Below, one piece after another: positions 1 to 11,377 of a DNA stretch of 64,000 nucleotides. Position numbers and translations under genes: made by a program. The stretch is from NCBI GenBank assembly GCA_030549175.1, contig JAUKUA010000004.1:4712001-4776000 (forward strand), written 5' to 3'. Below the pieces are notes generated by a model. The model was not told the origin of the DNA. It saw only the letters and a list, made by a program, of their open reading frames with translations, and did no database searches. The stretch's first letter is position 1; each line of letters starts with the position of its first letter. Origin of the DNA: Lasiosphaeris hirsuta (Eukaryota; Ascomycota; Sordariomycetes; Sordariales; Lasiosphaeriaceae).

Positions 1-133
1 CCTCTTATTACTTTAATTAAATGTTAGATCCAACCTTAAAATGGGGTTATAGCTATTATCAAGTCTATTCAGCCCCCTGGACGAGATAGTAGACTGACAT
101 AAATCAAAAATCGAGTAGGCTACTCCTTTGAAT

Positions 134-2275
134 GGGTACTTCAGTAAGTTTCCTATCGGGCTTATAGACTGGCTGAAAGAAGGGAAAGGACTGTTTTGGA
201 TACGCGGTTGACTAGGTTCTAGGAAATCTACCATGATGAAGTTTCTGTACAAGGACCGTCGGACTTGTTAAATACTGAGGAAGGGCTGGCGGAACGATAT
301 TTAACCCGTTCGCGCGTAGCTTTCTTCTATCACTATCCAGGAGACGCATTCCAAAAGTCATTTGAGGGCCTTGTTCGAAGGATTGTCAGCCAGCTCCTAG
401 AGAGCGACAAAGACGTGTTCTTTCCCCTTTTACCCTTGTTTCAAGGTCTCTACCAGGAGCTACTGCAAAAAATGGGCCTGGGGAGTTTCGGAGGAGACTT
501 GGTGCGCTTAATTGAACAACGTGGTATCAAGTTAGACCACCAGGCGCGGACTACTATCGCGGCCATCTGGGACTGCCAGTATTTCCGTGAAAACCCGATA
601 GAGAACGTTGATTCGCTGCCATCAAAGCTAATATATTTGCATGGGAGGCTGACATCCCTTGTCGCCCTGGCGCATCCTGACCCTAAAAGCGACGTCAGGT
701 AGAGGCTTGTACCCATGATCGATGATATTGGGCATCGACACCGGGAACGCGAACTCCACCGTGCTTCCATCGAAATCGAAAAGTGGTCGAGGTCCAAATT
801 TGACAAAGCCCTCAAGTTGCTACTTGACCAAGGCCAAAGCCACTTAATCTGTTCCTTTTCTTAGACGCTATGGACGAGTACGATAGGCCACAGGAATTTA
901 TTGCTGGCTTTCTCGCCGATCTCATCAAGGGGAACCCGGACTCGCCAACTCGAATTCATATGCTCTTTTCTAGTCGCCCGTGGAACGCTTTCATCAAGAG
1001 TTTATGCTTTCATCAACGAGTTTAAAGACTGCCCCGGCTTCGATATTCACGATCACATTCAGGACGACATTCGCCAGGTTTGCGCCCAAGTTGTGCAGGC
1101 GCAAGCGCTAGATGTACCGGGTACCCAAGAGATAATACGGCTCATTGGAGATATTAGTCAGAGAGCCCGAGGTGTTTTCTTATGGGTAAAGCTTGTCATA
1201 CACGACCTTTTTCGCCATGCCGCTGATTGTACCGCGGGCGGTATGGCCTGTGACTCTCGGGCACCCCGGGAACAGCTATTGCGCACGCTTGACACTCTGC
1301 CTAGCAACTTGCTCGACTACTATCGTACAATCATTGACAGAATACCGCCAGGCTCTAGATAGGAAACCTACATTCTTCTCGAAAGTCTTTTCAGGTCGTC
1401 TGAGCCAATAAATCTCATAGATCTGCCCTCTCTGTTGGCGTGTGCGGCTTGCAGCAATTACAGGCAGCTCCAAGAGCCAGCCTGAGCCTCGGCCAAAAAG
1501 ACTCAGGCAGACAAGAGGATCGACTACACAAAGTCTCAGGCGGACTTGTTAAGGCCTTTGGTGCAACCTATGACTTCTACCACTCGCTCCAGCTTCTGCA
1601 CCAGACAGTGATGGGATTCATCGAACAGCCTCATTTCAAAAGATATGTTCTGGGGACACTATCATACATCACGATGGAGAACGGACATATATCTTTGAGC
1701 AAATACATGTTGTGTGGTATGGATGTAACTAGGAAGAAGATCTTTATGGGCTGAGGAGAATCATCGAGGGCCACGGGCAATACAAGTCCATTGATTATAG
1801 TGGCATGCCTGACAAGGACATCCATGATCTGGCCAAGGCCGCGCTCGAGAGTTGCACAAACCTCGAACTCACCTTACCGGACTGTCCCGATTGGCCTTCG
1901 CCCCGGGGCTTTTTCGGGGCGCCTTTGCTCTTTTGTGTCTGTGAGAACTGCAGAGTACCTTCTAAGTAGGGGTGCGAAGCCCAATTCCTTGACCTCAGAC
2001 GGAGAGACACGACTGGATACGGCGATATCCAGGACTTCAACACGGGTCCGTTCCTGACGCACATGGGGCGACACGAAATACACGACATCTGCGGTGTCAT
2101 GATCCAGGCTGGGGGAAAGCTACGGAAATATCATGCCGCGGGGTGGGAAGTTTTAAACAGTCGCTTCAGGGATTCTTCACTTGGTGAATTGCCATTTCCG
2201 GGCCAGAGGCGACGCCCAGCGCATCAGTGGGTCTCTGTCGGACTTTATGGAGTTAGGCGGCTCAGAGGAGGCTAA
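134..2275 (+). pseudogene. Broken NACHT-ankyrin (STAND NTPase) gene
   Basis: Pieces of one NACHT NTPase are spread over all three plus frames. A WLKEGKGLFWIRG stretch leads into a P-loop region at about 199-232, but the frame has a TGA at 209-211 and the loop reads LGSRKST instead of GSGKST. The sequence continues with KFLYKDRRT, then a helical block at 265-702. Walker B (LFLDAMDEYD) lies at about 855-884, followed by a sensor-like RIHMLFSSRPWN. The HIQDDIRQ and RARGVFLWVKLVI blocks typical of the C-terminal side of fungal NACHT domains follow at 1040-1200. A weak ankyrin-like EYLLSRGAKPN segment sits near 1950-2010. At least four frame breaks or stops separate the pieces, so no working protein is expected. 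In fungi these families act in self/non-self recognition and vary quickly. The 5' end may start before the window. Confidence 0.75.
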
Positions 2276-2437
2276 TCTGTCTTTGTCCTCGGTGAGTCGC
2301 AGTTGGTGGACAACGATCATGTAAAGTTCAGAATAGGAGGTGATTAGGTTGTGCCTAGGTACCTAGTGACTTGAATATGCCATAGTAGATCCCCCCGCCC
2401 GAACATGTCCCACTCATAAAAGGTCATTTGCACAAGG

Positions 2438-3487
2438 TCACCGCAACTCCCACGATGGACCAACAATCCCTGTTGCTTCGGGAAATGGACCCTCAAGTTC
2501 GGCCGGGAGGTCAACCACAACCTCATTACCAAACCGGAGTCCTACAAAGTCATACTCAGACTCAAGTCTTGCCAGAAGAGCACGCATCTGCTCTCTAGCA
2601 ACCGCATGCAACACGACCCCCTGGTCACCCAATTTCGCCGTCAGGAACTCGTGCATACCAGCAATGCCCTCGCCTTCACCCTTCCGGCCAACCTCAGCAA
2701 TAATATTCGGCCCGTCATCAAGCGAGACAACTGCCTTGGCAAATAACACCACAAACTCATCAGGGATCCGCTCCTTGCGCATGCCAGCGACATCATTCCC
2801 ACCAAACGTGTGCCTGCGTTTCACAGACCTAGCGTAATTCACCGCATGATGCGCCAGGTCCCGGACGCCATGGACGCCGTAGCGCTCGGGCTTGAGGAAC
2901 AGGCAGTTCCCACGGCGCTTGTCGTTGGTGATGGCGATAGACAAGACATGGCAGCGGCCGTGGGGGAGCGGCGGTGGTCGTGCGGTGCCTGCTTTGCGCG
3001 CCGCCCGGCCCACACGCAGATCCATGCCGGTGGTGCTCCCCGGTCCGCTGTGTCGCTTCAGGTGGCTGCTGATGCGCGCTTTGCCGATGCCGCTGAAGTA
3101 GGCCAGCAGTCGGCCCTCGGGATCTCGGCAGAGGTAAGCGCCCTTTGCGAAGGCTTGGTTGCGCTTGAGTGCCAGATAGGCGAGGTACCACATGATGCCC
3201 GTGACTTGTACGACGCTTGCGGGGGTGTTTCGCATCTTGTGGGCCACCGCCCGGATCTCGTCGGGTGACCACGGCTGGGTCATGATGGCGCGCACATCCT
3301 GGGCGCCCTGGGCGATGATGGCACGGATCTCGAGGGCTCTGTGGGCGAGTCCGGTGCGGGCGAGGTATGCATTGAGGCGATCCTTCTCTTCCGTCTGGAC
3401 TTGGCCTTCTGACTGTTGCTGAGTGGAATCCGAGTCATCGTTCATGGTGATACCTGTGGCGATACCAGTGTTACGGGAGCCTGCCAT
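2438..3487 (-). CDS. Hypothetical protein, 349 aa
   Basis: Single uninterrupted reading frame from ATG 3487 to the stop at 2438. A second in-frame ATG at 3445 has a better start context and would give 335 residues. I do not recognise the family. The N-terminus is polar with a QQQ/acidic stretch. Next come a helical region (EIRAIIAQGAQDVRAIMTQPWSPDEIRAVAHKM), a hydrophobic helix (VVQVTGIMWYLAYLAL) and a basic, proline-containing middle. The C-terminal half has regular alternation that looks folded (VVLFAKAVVSLDD, YDFVGLRFGNEVVVDLPAEL). Length and codon pattern argue for a real gene, but overlapping frames on both strands are also open because the DNA is GC-rich. No operon-like partner is visible; it sits between a dead NACHT gene and the AIG2-like gene. 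Confidence 0.5.
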   Translation of the reverse strand: MAGSRNTGIATGITMNDDSDSTQQQSEGQVQTEEKDRLNAYLARTGLAHRALEIRAIIAQGAQDVRAIMTQPWSPDEIRAVAHKMRNTPASVVQVTGIMWYLAYLALKRNQAFAKGAYLCRDPEGRLLAYFSGIGKARISSHLKRHSGPGSTTGMDLRVGRAARKAGTARPPPLPHGRCHVLSIAITNDKRRGNCLFLKPERYGVHGVRDLAHHAVNYARSVKRRHTFGGNDVAGMRKERIPDEFVVLFAKAVVSLDDGPNIIAEVGRKGEGEGIAGMHEFLTAKLGDQGVVLHAVAREQMRALLARLESEYDFVGLRFGNEVVVDLPAELEGPFPEATGIVGPSWELR

Positions 3488-3856
3488 CAAGCATGCCTCG
3501 ACTCAGCCTGGTGGCAGCATAGGGCAGCAAGCTTACGTTACACAAGACACCCCGTTGGGCTTCAAGCCCCCGCATCGGAAACAAAATGCATTCGTCACAT
3601 GACGGCAAGCCTTTCCTCTCGTAGTAGTTAATTGTCTCGGAACAAACATTTTGGACTTAAGAGGTGTTGTTCGCGCCACGGGCCCCATCCATTTTTGGCA
3701 TTTTGGCATTTTGGCATTATTGATATTGCCAATTGCACTCATGTCGTGAATGATGTCACGGCTGAGGCCTGTCAGTGCCTGTGCTGGGCTTCGCGGCAGG
3801 TTTTGGCGCACAGAACGAGCCTGGATTTGTCACCCAGCACCGGGCATGGTTGAAGT

Positions 3857-3861
<5 letters not shown>

Positions 3862-3909
<48 letters not shown>
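3862..3909. repeat. (TG)n microsatellite
   Basis: About 24 uninterrupted TG units, preceded by a shorter impure GTGTGTATG stretch from 3855. It lies just beyond the 3' end of the AIG2-like gene. It opens long false reading frames on both strands (Cys-Val or Thr-His repeats), which I did not call. Confidence 0.95.
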
Positions 3910-3912
<3 letters not shown>

Positions 3913-3987
3913 TGGCCAGCAGTGCTGGTGTTGTCGCTTTTGTGCTGCCATCTAAATACAAGCCACCAAAAACAATGCCACCCGCTG

Positions 3988-4977
3988 TCACTCCGTCACA
4001 AACCGAAACGTCAACGCCCTCGACAATCTGGTCGGGCCCCCAATCTGCGCTATGCACCTCACGACCTCGTACCTCCCCGTCTCGTAGCACCTCAGTGCAT
4101 CCTCCTGGTCCCTGTCCTCCACCTCGAATGACCAACCCCAAACGAAATCCCCCTCCGAGTCCACCAATCCCTCGTACTTCCCATCCCATGTGACCAGCTT
4201 CCCGCCCAATACCCTCGACTTCACGTACATATCGTCCAGGTTCTTGTACTTATCCTGAATCAGGATCAGCAATCTTCTCAGAACAGTCGGGTCGGCAAAC
4301 GTTCCGTAAAGGAAATACTTCACCGGGTACTCGTCCTGCCTGGGCCTGAGCCGCCAGTCGTCCGGGCCATTGATGCGGTGCTGGGGGAGCGAGGCATCCA
4401 CGCCAAGTGTCGGTGCGATCGATGTCGCCGACAATTCCTTCCGGGCCATTGAGTAGGGCAGGAATGTCGGGTTGAACGAGCCGTCGGTTGCGCAGATCCA
4501 CGCAAAGATGGCTTGTCTGGCGTCTTGGTTGACGACACAGAACCCCTTCGACTCTCCCGACGCGTCTTGCCCCAACACCTTCAGGTCCGTCTGCGACCCA
4601 AACGCCTCCGCAAGGTCGGAGTCTTCGGAGGGACCCTCCAACTTGACCAGGAAGCTCACGCCTCGCGGAGCGAACGTTGGGGCGGGTACCTTGGCGGCGG
4701 GTGCTGGAGCGGGTGCTGGAGCGCGTGCTGGGGGGCGGGGGCTCACCTGCTTGGCCCGGGACAGGCGCCACCTGTCGTGCTCGTAGGCTTCCTTGTCGAA
4801 ACCTGCACGTTCGTACTTGGTGCTCACCAAGCCCCAGTGGGCGTTGGTGACGGGCGTGCGGGCGAGGCCTGTGCGGAACTCCTCGAGTCGGATGGCTGCT
4901 GTGAGCTGGTCGTAGCCGAAGAGGCGTTGCTAGCGCTCTATGGTGACGGTGTCGGCGTTGGTGGTCGGGACAGCCAT
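3988..4977 (-). pseudogene. AIG2/gamma-glutamylcyclotransferase-like gene with one in-frame stop
   Basis: From ATG 4977 the frame reads 15 codons (MAVPTTNADTVTIER), meets TAG at 4930-4932, then stays open to 3988 (330 codons in all). The downstream part starts with protein-like QRLFGYDQLTAAIRL, so the stop looks like a nonsense change of a Gln codon (CAG to TAG is one C-to-T step). No GT-AG intron of plausible length can remove it. The C-terminal 150 residues have the AIG2/GGCT fold signature: YFLYGTFADPTVLRRLL (substrate loop YGT) and a later YETGRYEV block with the Glu expected for cyclotransferase acid/base chemistry. An Ala-Pro-rich linker precedes the domain. GGCT-fold enzymes release 5-oxoproline from gamma-glutamyl amines; the substrate here is unknown. 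A sequencing error, or a start downstream of the stop, would make it functional. Confidence 0.6.
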
Positions 4978-7506
4978 TGTGTCGAGCTCGATGAGATGTG
5001 GGGCACGGAGAAGCACAGAGAAGCACAGGGTTTGGGTGTGAAAAGTCGGGGGGGACGGGTTCCTTATATAGAAAATCTGAGCCATGCGTGCAGTGGGTCG
5101 TCCGTCTGCGAACGGCCGTAAGTCTGTGTCGAGTCCGGGATTAAGGTTCGCCATTCCATGTCAATCGTGTAGAGTGCGTAGGTATGACGTACGGGTACGG
5201 CCGTGGCCGCACCGGGACACAACTAGCTGCTCACCTTACAATACAGCCCTGGTTTGTTTGTTAGTTAGCGCGTGGTGCACCCACCAAGAGAGGCACTGAA
5301 GCCCTCATAAAGTGTTTACAGCAGAAGAAAAGGTATATTTGGTATTTCACAAAGCCTTTCAACGATGGGTAAAGGCCTGCTAAAATACAAAATATCCCTT
5401 TATTTGCCGTTGGAGTGCTTGGTTTGCTCGCCGTTTTCTGGGTAGCTGCTTTGGTCGGCGTCTGGACCGCGGCCACGCTAGCTAGTGGTGCGGCGCTCAG
5501 CAGTCTCTTGTGGTTCTCGATTCCCCGGCTTCGGGCTTTGAACTAGCTCTTGTGTCTTCATTTCCCATCTCCGGGAGCCTTCCTGCTTATCTTTGAGACC
5601 TATGACATCTAGGCGGTATTGTTCGTAGTCTCCGGTCTCGGCATCATCATCGACGCCTGGTTCCTCCTTGTTCAAGGTAACAATCCTTCAATTTGGGAAA
5701 TCCTTCCCTCTGTGCCTCTGATGCCCATTTTAAGGTGACCGTCGTCTACCACCATGGTCATCTTACTCCTGCAACTGGGATGACTTCTTCCGGCAGTGAC
5801 GCGGTCGAAGATTCATCCATGTTTGGCTTCCTGATCAACAGATAAACCTCCATCAGACACATGTTTCTTCAGTAGAACCGAAATTTTTTTTAAAGTGTTC
5901 ACACGTGGGCTATAGACTCAGGATGACTCTTTGGGAACCTAGTAGGAAGGTATAATTGATTGAGACTTATCCAACGTCCACGAACGTTTGCTCCATGTCA
6001 ATCGAGTTCACCAGTACCACCTGTTGATTGCTGGAATCTTGAAGGGGATATGTGGCAAGCTTCATCGTGTTAGCAGCAGTAGCGCATCTAGTTTAGTGTA
6101 ACAGTCGTCCAAAATACAGATCATGACAACCGGCATATCGGGTGAAGTGTTCCCGATACATGTTTTCTCTCAACGTCAAGGTAAAATGAAATTGATGTGA
6201 GAGGCTGGACGATGGGCCTCCTGGTAGGATTGCATCATGTTACCACTGCCGATAGGTCTATGTTGCGCATGAGAGAGAAGAAAAGTCATAGATTGGGTCG
6301 TATCTTGATTACGTAGTAACTTTTAGGAGCTGGTGGAAGCCAAAGGATGTTATTACAGTCTCCCCTGCACATCGCGATCAGGGTCCTTAGTATCGCTATG
6401 TTGAGATTTTTGCCAAGCCACACACACGCACACAAAAACTTGTCGTAAACTTGCTGCAAGCAGTGCTGCAAGGTGTGAGGGGCTGGGTCCGCGTTCGAAT
6501 TGAATAAAAAAAGAGAGCGTAACGAGCCACTATGAAGATTGTTACAATCCACTACGTACATGCCAAAAGCCCGCACCACCTTTGAGCCACAACCACGGTT
6601 GCACTCCATCGCAGCGGTCGCACTTAATCGCAGTCAATTGATATTGGGGGTGACACACGCAAAAGAAGCAAACTCTGGATAATGTGTGCATTGTGTGTGT
6701 GTGTGGAAAGAAAAGGAAAAAGCCCTGCAAATCCTACACAGATGGTGGCCTGACTAGTGGCCTCGCTTACTGCCGTGGGCGCTAGTGGAGGGGCAACTTC
6801 CCCAGTGGGGAGGGGCACCTCCAACAATTGAACACTCAATTCAACACTATTTGCCGCGATTGATTTGAATCGCTCAACCTATGCAAAAAAACACAATAAA
6901 TGGCCCATCAATGGGATAACTATCCTCCTCTGGCACCTCTGGCACCCCTGCTGCCTACCGGCCCTGCCACCCGCGCGGCGCTTGCATACAGCGCTGCGAT
7001 TGCGCGTTGTGATACCTTGGCTAGGCTGTTGTGGTGGGCAATCGGCACGCTGGCCGGCGTTGCAAGTGGTGGGCAATCGGCGAGCCTTACAGTGGTGTGG
7101 TTTGCGTGTATGGCTTTTGACAGGCGCAAGCCCTATAGTGAGTGGCCTTAGGCACCAATTCTCCTACATCAATCAGGCATCCTACAACCTCTCCAATTGG
7201 CAGCTTTTACCTACTTTCTTTACACAGGGCGGCAGAATTCCTGGATGTACCCTTTTTGCATGTCTCGAAGCAGATGTTTGTTGAAAATGCTGGAAAGATT
7301 CAAAGGTTGGCTTTTGAGCCACGTTAAAGGTAGACCTGGAAAAGTACTGCATATACTACTAGGATATGCTAAGGTCGTGGAGAGCATGTAGGCCTCCCAG
7401 TCATCTGGGGCCGTGTTGATGTATTTGTGCAGGTTCAGTTCGTTAATAAGAGTAGGTAACCTCATAGAGAGGTAAGTAGTAAAAAAAACACTCAGACTCA
7501 ACCCAA
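4978..7506. other. Intergenic region with no supported gene
   Basis: About 2.5 kb of moderately AT-rich sequence with many stops in all frames. Short open frames (for example minus 5478-5675 and plus 6865-7284) show no recognisable motif and start at non-ATG codons or run through low-complexity sequence. A short TG run occurs near 6688-6703. I see no RNA gene. Confidence 0.5.
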
Positions 7507-9331
7507 TCAATTCTCCTTAATCTTCTCTAGCGTCACCCTCAACCCCCCCTTCGGCACAACAGTAATCGACGGATTCTGCAGCGGCGGCTGCTTGTGCCCG
7601 AGGGCCGCCAGTTCGGGCGTGGGGAGCACGCGGAAGTTGGTGAGCAGCTCGACGAGAATCGACTTGATCTCCATGTAGGTGAAAGCCCTGCCAACACAGA
7701 TGCGCGGCCCGTTGGAGAAACTCTCCATGGCGTACGGGTTTGCGGCCGTGCCCTTAAGGGTGGCCCACCGCTCCGGCTTGAACTCGTTCACATCGGGGCC
7801 CCACAGGTTCCCGTCAAGGTTGGCGAGCGAGAAGGAGAAGAACATGAGCGTGCCCTTGGGGATAAATGTGCCGCAGACCGTGATGTCCTCGATGGGTTCG
7901 CGGAACGAGTTGACGACTTGCAAGTATTGTGTCAAATGATGTGCATGTGGGTTGAGAACAAAGACTTGACTTACCAGGTGCATAACGCCTCAGCACCTCC
8001 TTGCAAAAGCCATCGAGATACGGCAGCCTGTCGATGAGCACCCAATCGGGCCGGTCACCAGGCTGTCTCCCCGCCACGACGGGAATCATCTCGGCGCGAA
8101 GCGCAGCCTGAATCTCGGGCCGCGTCGCCAAGACGTACACGGCCCATGTGAGTGTGGTCGCCGTGGTTTCGTGGCCGCCCGTGAGCAGATTGAGAATCTG
8201 GTCGACCATCTCGGCCTCGCTGACAATCTCGCTCCCCTTGGCGGCCTTGGTCTCCTCGACCATCATGGTCATCAAGTCCCTCCCGATGCCCTTGAGCCCC
8301 GGCGACGTGAGGGGCGTGCCGTCCTTGACCGACTTGTCGTAGTCGGCGAAACGCTGGTCAACGCACTGGCGCACCAGGCTCCGCAGGTTCTCGGCGGCGC
8401 GGACGTAGCCCAGGTTGGCCTCGAGGGGGATCCACCCGCGCACCGGGACAAAGGTGTTGACGAAGCTGATGAGGGCGCTGAGCAGCGGCGGCTGGAGGAC
8501 CCGGCGGTAGCTCGCGCGGAAGTTGAGGCTCGGGTCACCGGCTCCCAGGTTGTCGAGGTTGATGCCCATGACGGTCTTGCCCGCGATGTCGAGCGTGATG
8601 TTGGAGAAGCAGTCGACCGCCTCGATGGTCACGCGGCCCTCGGCGTCCATGTTGCGGCGGAAGTAGGCGATCATGTCGTCGATCGAGTTCTGGAACACGG
8701 GCACGATGCGCTTGAGCGCCGGCACGGTGAAGAGGGCCGAGATGAACTTGCGCTGCCGCTTGTGCTCCTCGCCCTCGGTGAAGAGCAGCCCCCGCCCCGA
8801 GATCTCGCCTACTAAGCGATACAGAGCATCGGGCTTCTTGAAAGAATAGCAGTAGGTCTGCAGAATCTCCTTGTGGGCCTCCTGGGTGTTGATGAGGAGC
8901 GTCTCCTGGTTGCCGATGCCGAGATAACGGATGAAGGGTGCGCGTGGCCATTGTGCGTGCCAGTCCAGGTGCAACCCGATGGGCGATGGGTTGAGCAGGA
9001 TTTTGATGAATTGGCCAAAAAAGGGGTGGTTATCCTGTTGTTGTCAGTTCCAACTTCAACGTCCAAAGTGCGGCAGAGATGAGTGTAGTGAAAGCTCTCA
9101 GCGTACCTTGGGCCCTGGGAGATGCCTCAGTGGAGAGACGAAATGTGGATAAAAGACAATGCGGTACCATTTGAGAAGTAGGTACTGCAGGGAAAAGAGG
9201 GCGAAGAATCGGTAGACGTGCTCGAGAACTGGGAGCTCGGTCACCCGCAACAAGAAGGTTTGCTCCGGACGCATGCCAGCCCAGAGGGCCGTCTCGGCAA
9301 GGGATACGAGGGCAGCACGGCTGAGATCCAT
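7507..9331 (-). CDS. Cytochrome P450 monooxygenase, 564 aa
   Basis: Three exons: 9331-9107, 9034-7975 and 7916-7507. The introns (72 and 58 nt) start GTACGC and GTAAGT and restore the joins LPGPK/DNHPFFGQF and RRYAPVVNSFREP, giving 564 residues in frame. P450 landmarks appear in order: an N-terminal hydrophobic anchor, the proline-rich hinge (RHLPGPK), I-helix GGHETTATT, ExxR in KEVLRRY, PERF-type FKPERW, and the haem-binding loop FSNGPRICVGRAF with the Cys ligand near residue 470. It should be an ER-bound class II enzyme using NADPH-P450 reductase. The gene lies just downstream of the terpene cyclase on the same strand, so oxidation of the cyclase product is the natural inference. The substrate cannot be read from sequence. 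Confidence 0.9.
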
Positions 9332-10044
9332 GTTGGCCAGTGAAGCTGACTTGGCAGGAGAATTGACGCGGCGATGCAATGCCAATTACAGGAGGCAGAT
9401 GTTAAAGCAGGACGAAGACTCGTAATTAAGATGCTAATAGCTAAGCCAGCGGTCGCCGGCATCGTCCGGCAACACCACTCCTCGGCAAGTTCGCCGGATG
9501 CCCCTTTTCGAAAAGACACGCATAAGTACGTATGCATGGCATCGTGCGGATATGTACTATGTACTAATAGTATTTGAGGAACTGTTATCTGGTACGCTCA
9601 CTGGCGCACATGTACATGTCCATGTAATCCCTCACTGGCTGTTCGGTGACCGAGGTGCGGGACCACACCTTCACTCCCCAATCGTCAACGACGCGTGGTG
9701 GGGTTAGTTTTCATCACATCTCCCAACTTCTCCATGCACGAACACCAAATTGAGGCAGAATTTGGCGTAATCCGCCAGGCCAGTAATTTCGTGTTCCGGT
9801 GTCGTCAGTCTTGGACACGGGTTGATGAGGGGAAACTCGGTTGGGTGAGCCCGTATCCGAGACACGGAGCGGCCCGCTTCTCGTGCCGCCGTCGCACAAC
9901 AGCTTTCCCTATTGTCTCGAGAGCTTCCAAACCAACACCGCATAAGGAACAAATTGAGAGAGACGTGTACTGGAGTTGGGAGAAGATTCCGAGAGAGAAA
10001 AGGGAGTTGTCCGTTCTGCAAAAAAGGCTATCATATCTACAAGA
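9332..10044. other. Intergenic region, no gene seen
   Basis: About 0.7 kb between the P450 start and the terpene-cyclase stop. It holds the P450 promoter and the cyclase 3' region. Short open frames on both strands have no recognisable content. Confidence 0.5.
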
Positions 10045-11377
10045 CTAAACATGAAGCGCTCTCAGCCAGCTACCCAGCCGGCGCCAGCTCCGCAGAACCG
10101 TAGACCAACCCCTCGTCCTCACGGTCGGATGTGTCGGCACCGAGATCTGGAATCCCGCCACCTTGGTCGTCTCCAGCATCTCGCGAATCATGTCCCCATC
10201 TCCGCCAATCCCCACAGGCAGGCCCGTCCTCGCATCCGTAGCATCAACACGCGGAAGGACGAGAATCTCCTTGGCCAGGCGAATCTGCGGTCCCATCTCA
10301 CCAAAGTGCCGCTGGCCCTCAAAGTGCCAGTCGTCACTCCCCCGGATCCAGCGTGCCAGCCCGTCTACGTAGAAGGCCACCTGCTTGGCCACGGCATCGC
10401 CGTACTCGCGACGCGCCATGACCTGCACCTCGTCGCGAATCCTGAGGAAATCCGCCAGGATGCTATTGTGCCAGTCATTGAGATATACCATGACCTCGCC
10501 GACGTCGATATCCTTCTCGTACATGGCCACGGTGACAATGTTGTGCAGCGCATGGCCGCGCGCGCGCTCAATGTTGTACGAGTAAATGTCATTGCAGGCG
10601 GCAACGCTGCGGTTGGCAATCTCGCGCAGCTGCTCAAGCTGCCCATGGTTGTACAGCTCGTCAGGGAAGTCCAGGTCGAACTCGATGAGGTTGAAGCTGG
10701 GCAGACAGCCGCCGGTGTGGTCGCGCAGGGCCCAGAACTCGGCGATGGTGCGCACGCGGTCGCTCTCGCGGTCGGCGGCCTGCTCGACGACGGCGTCGGT
10801 GAACTGCTGGAACGTGTCGATAAAGTGCTTGCGCGTCATGGGCGACGCGATGGCGCTCGCCCGCGCCCAGTACTGCCGCGCCAGCTCGGCGATCTGCAGC
10901 TCGCCCGCCGGCCGCGGCTTAGACGGGTTGCGCAGCGCGTCCATCACCATGTCGGCGATCTTGCGCGCCCCGTGCTCGTCCTTGATGTCGGTGTACTCGT
11001 CAAAGACGTAGAACAGCACCATCAGGTCGCAGGCTGAGCGCGCTTGGGCTGGTGGGGGTGTAAGTCAGTTTTTCAGGTCCCAGCCACTTTACCGGGGGGG
11101 GGGGGGGGCTTCCCACTCACCCTTGTTCATGTAGGGGTATGTGAGCATGGCGAGTTTGGCTAGCGCATGTCAGTACATGGGCGCACTCGGACCGTTGCGG
11201 GTTTCACTTACAAAAGTCGCATCTGTCAAAGGCATCTTGGGACTTTTTGTCAAAGAACCCAAAGCTGTGTGCCCATGCGTTGGCTTCGGCCTTGACCTCC
11301 TCGTAGTAGGGGTTGATCTCTCTCTGCCACGGCCAGTAGTCGAGAAAGTCGGGAAGCTTGATCTTGACTGCCGCCAT
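10045..11377 (-). CDS. Class I terpene cyclase (sesquiterpene-synthase type), 402 aa
   Basis: Three exons: 11377-11212, 11159-11121 (39 nt) and 11048-10045. Both introns begin GTRAGT, and the joins give DFSKLAMLTYPYMNK and AQARSACDLMVLFYVFDEYTD, normal for fungal microbial-type terpene synthases. The Asp-rich Mg2+ motif is DEYTD (about residue 88) and the NSE motif is NDIYSYNIE, so it should ionise a prenyl diphosphate (probably farnesyl diphosphate) in the cytosol. The C-terminal diphosphate-sensing pair, usually Arg-Tyr in a WSFESERYF-like block, reads WHFEGQRHF here, i.e. Arg-His. The last 40 residues (basic, Trp/Arg-rich) are unusual and could hide a missed 3' intron. It is neighbour to a P450 (same strand) and an ICMT-like methyltransferase. 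The product is unknown. Confidence 0.9.

Noticed and set aside
3830..4193. Open frames through the TG microsatellite
   Set aside because: Low-complexity Cys-Val or Thr-His repeats overlapping the AIG2-like gene.
8171..8815. Plus-strand frame of 214 codons opposite the P450
   Set aside because: Antisense shadow; translation is Glu/Val/Asp-rich with no motif.
9976..11037. Plus-strand frame of 353 codons opposite the terpene cyclase
   Set aside because: Antisense shadow of the cyclase; the minus strand carries the Asp-rich and NSE motifs.
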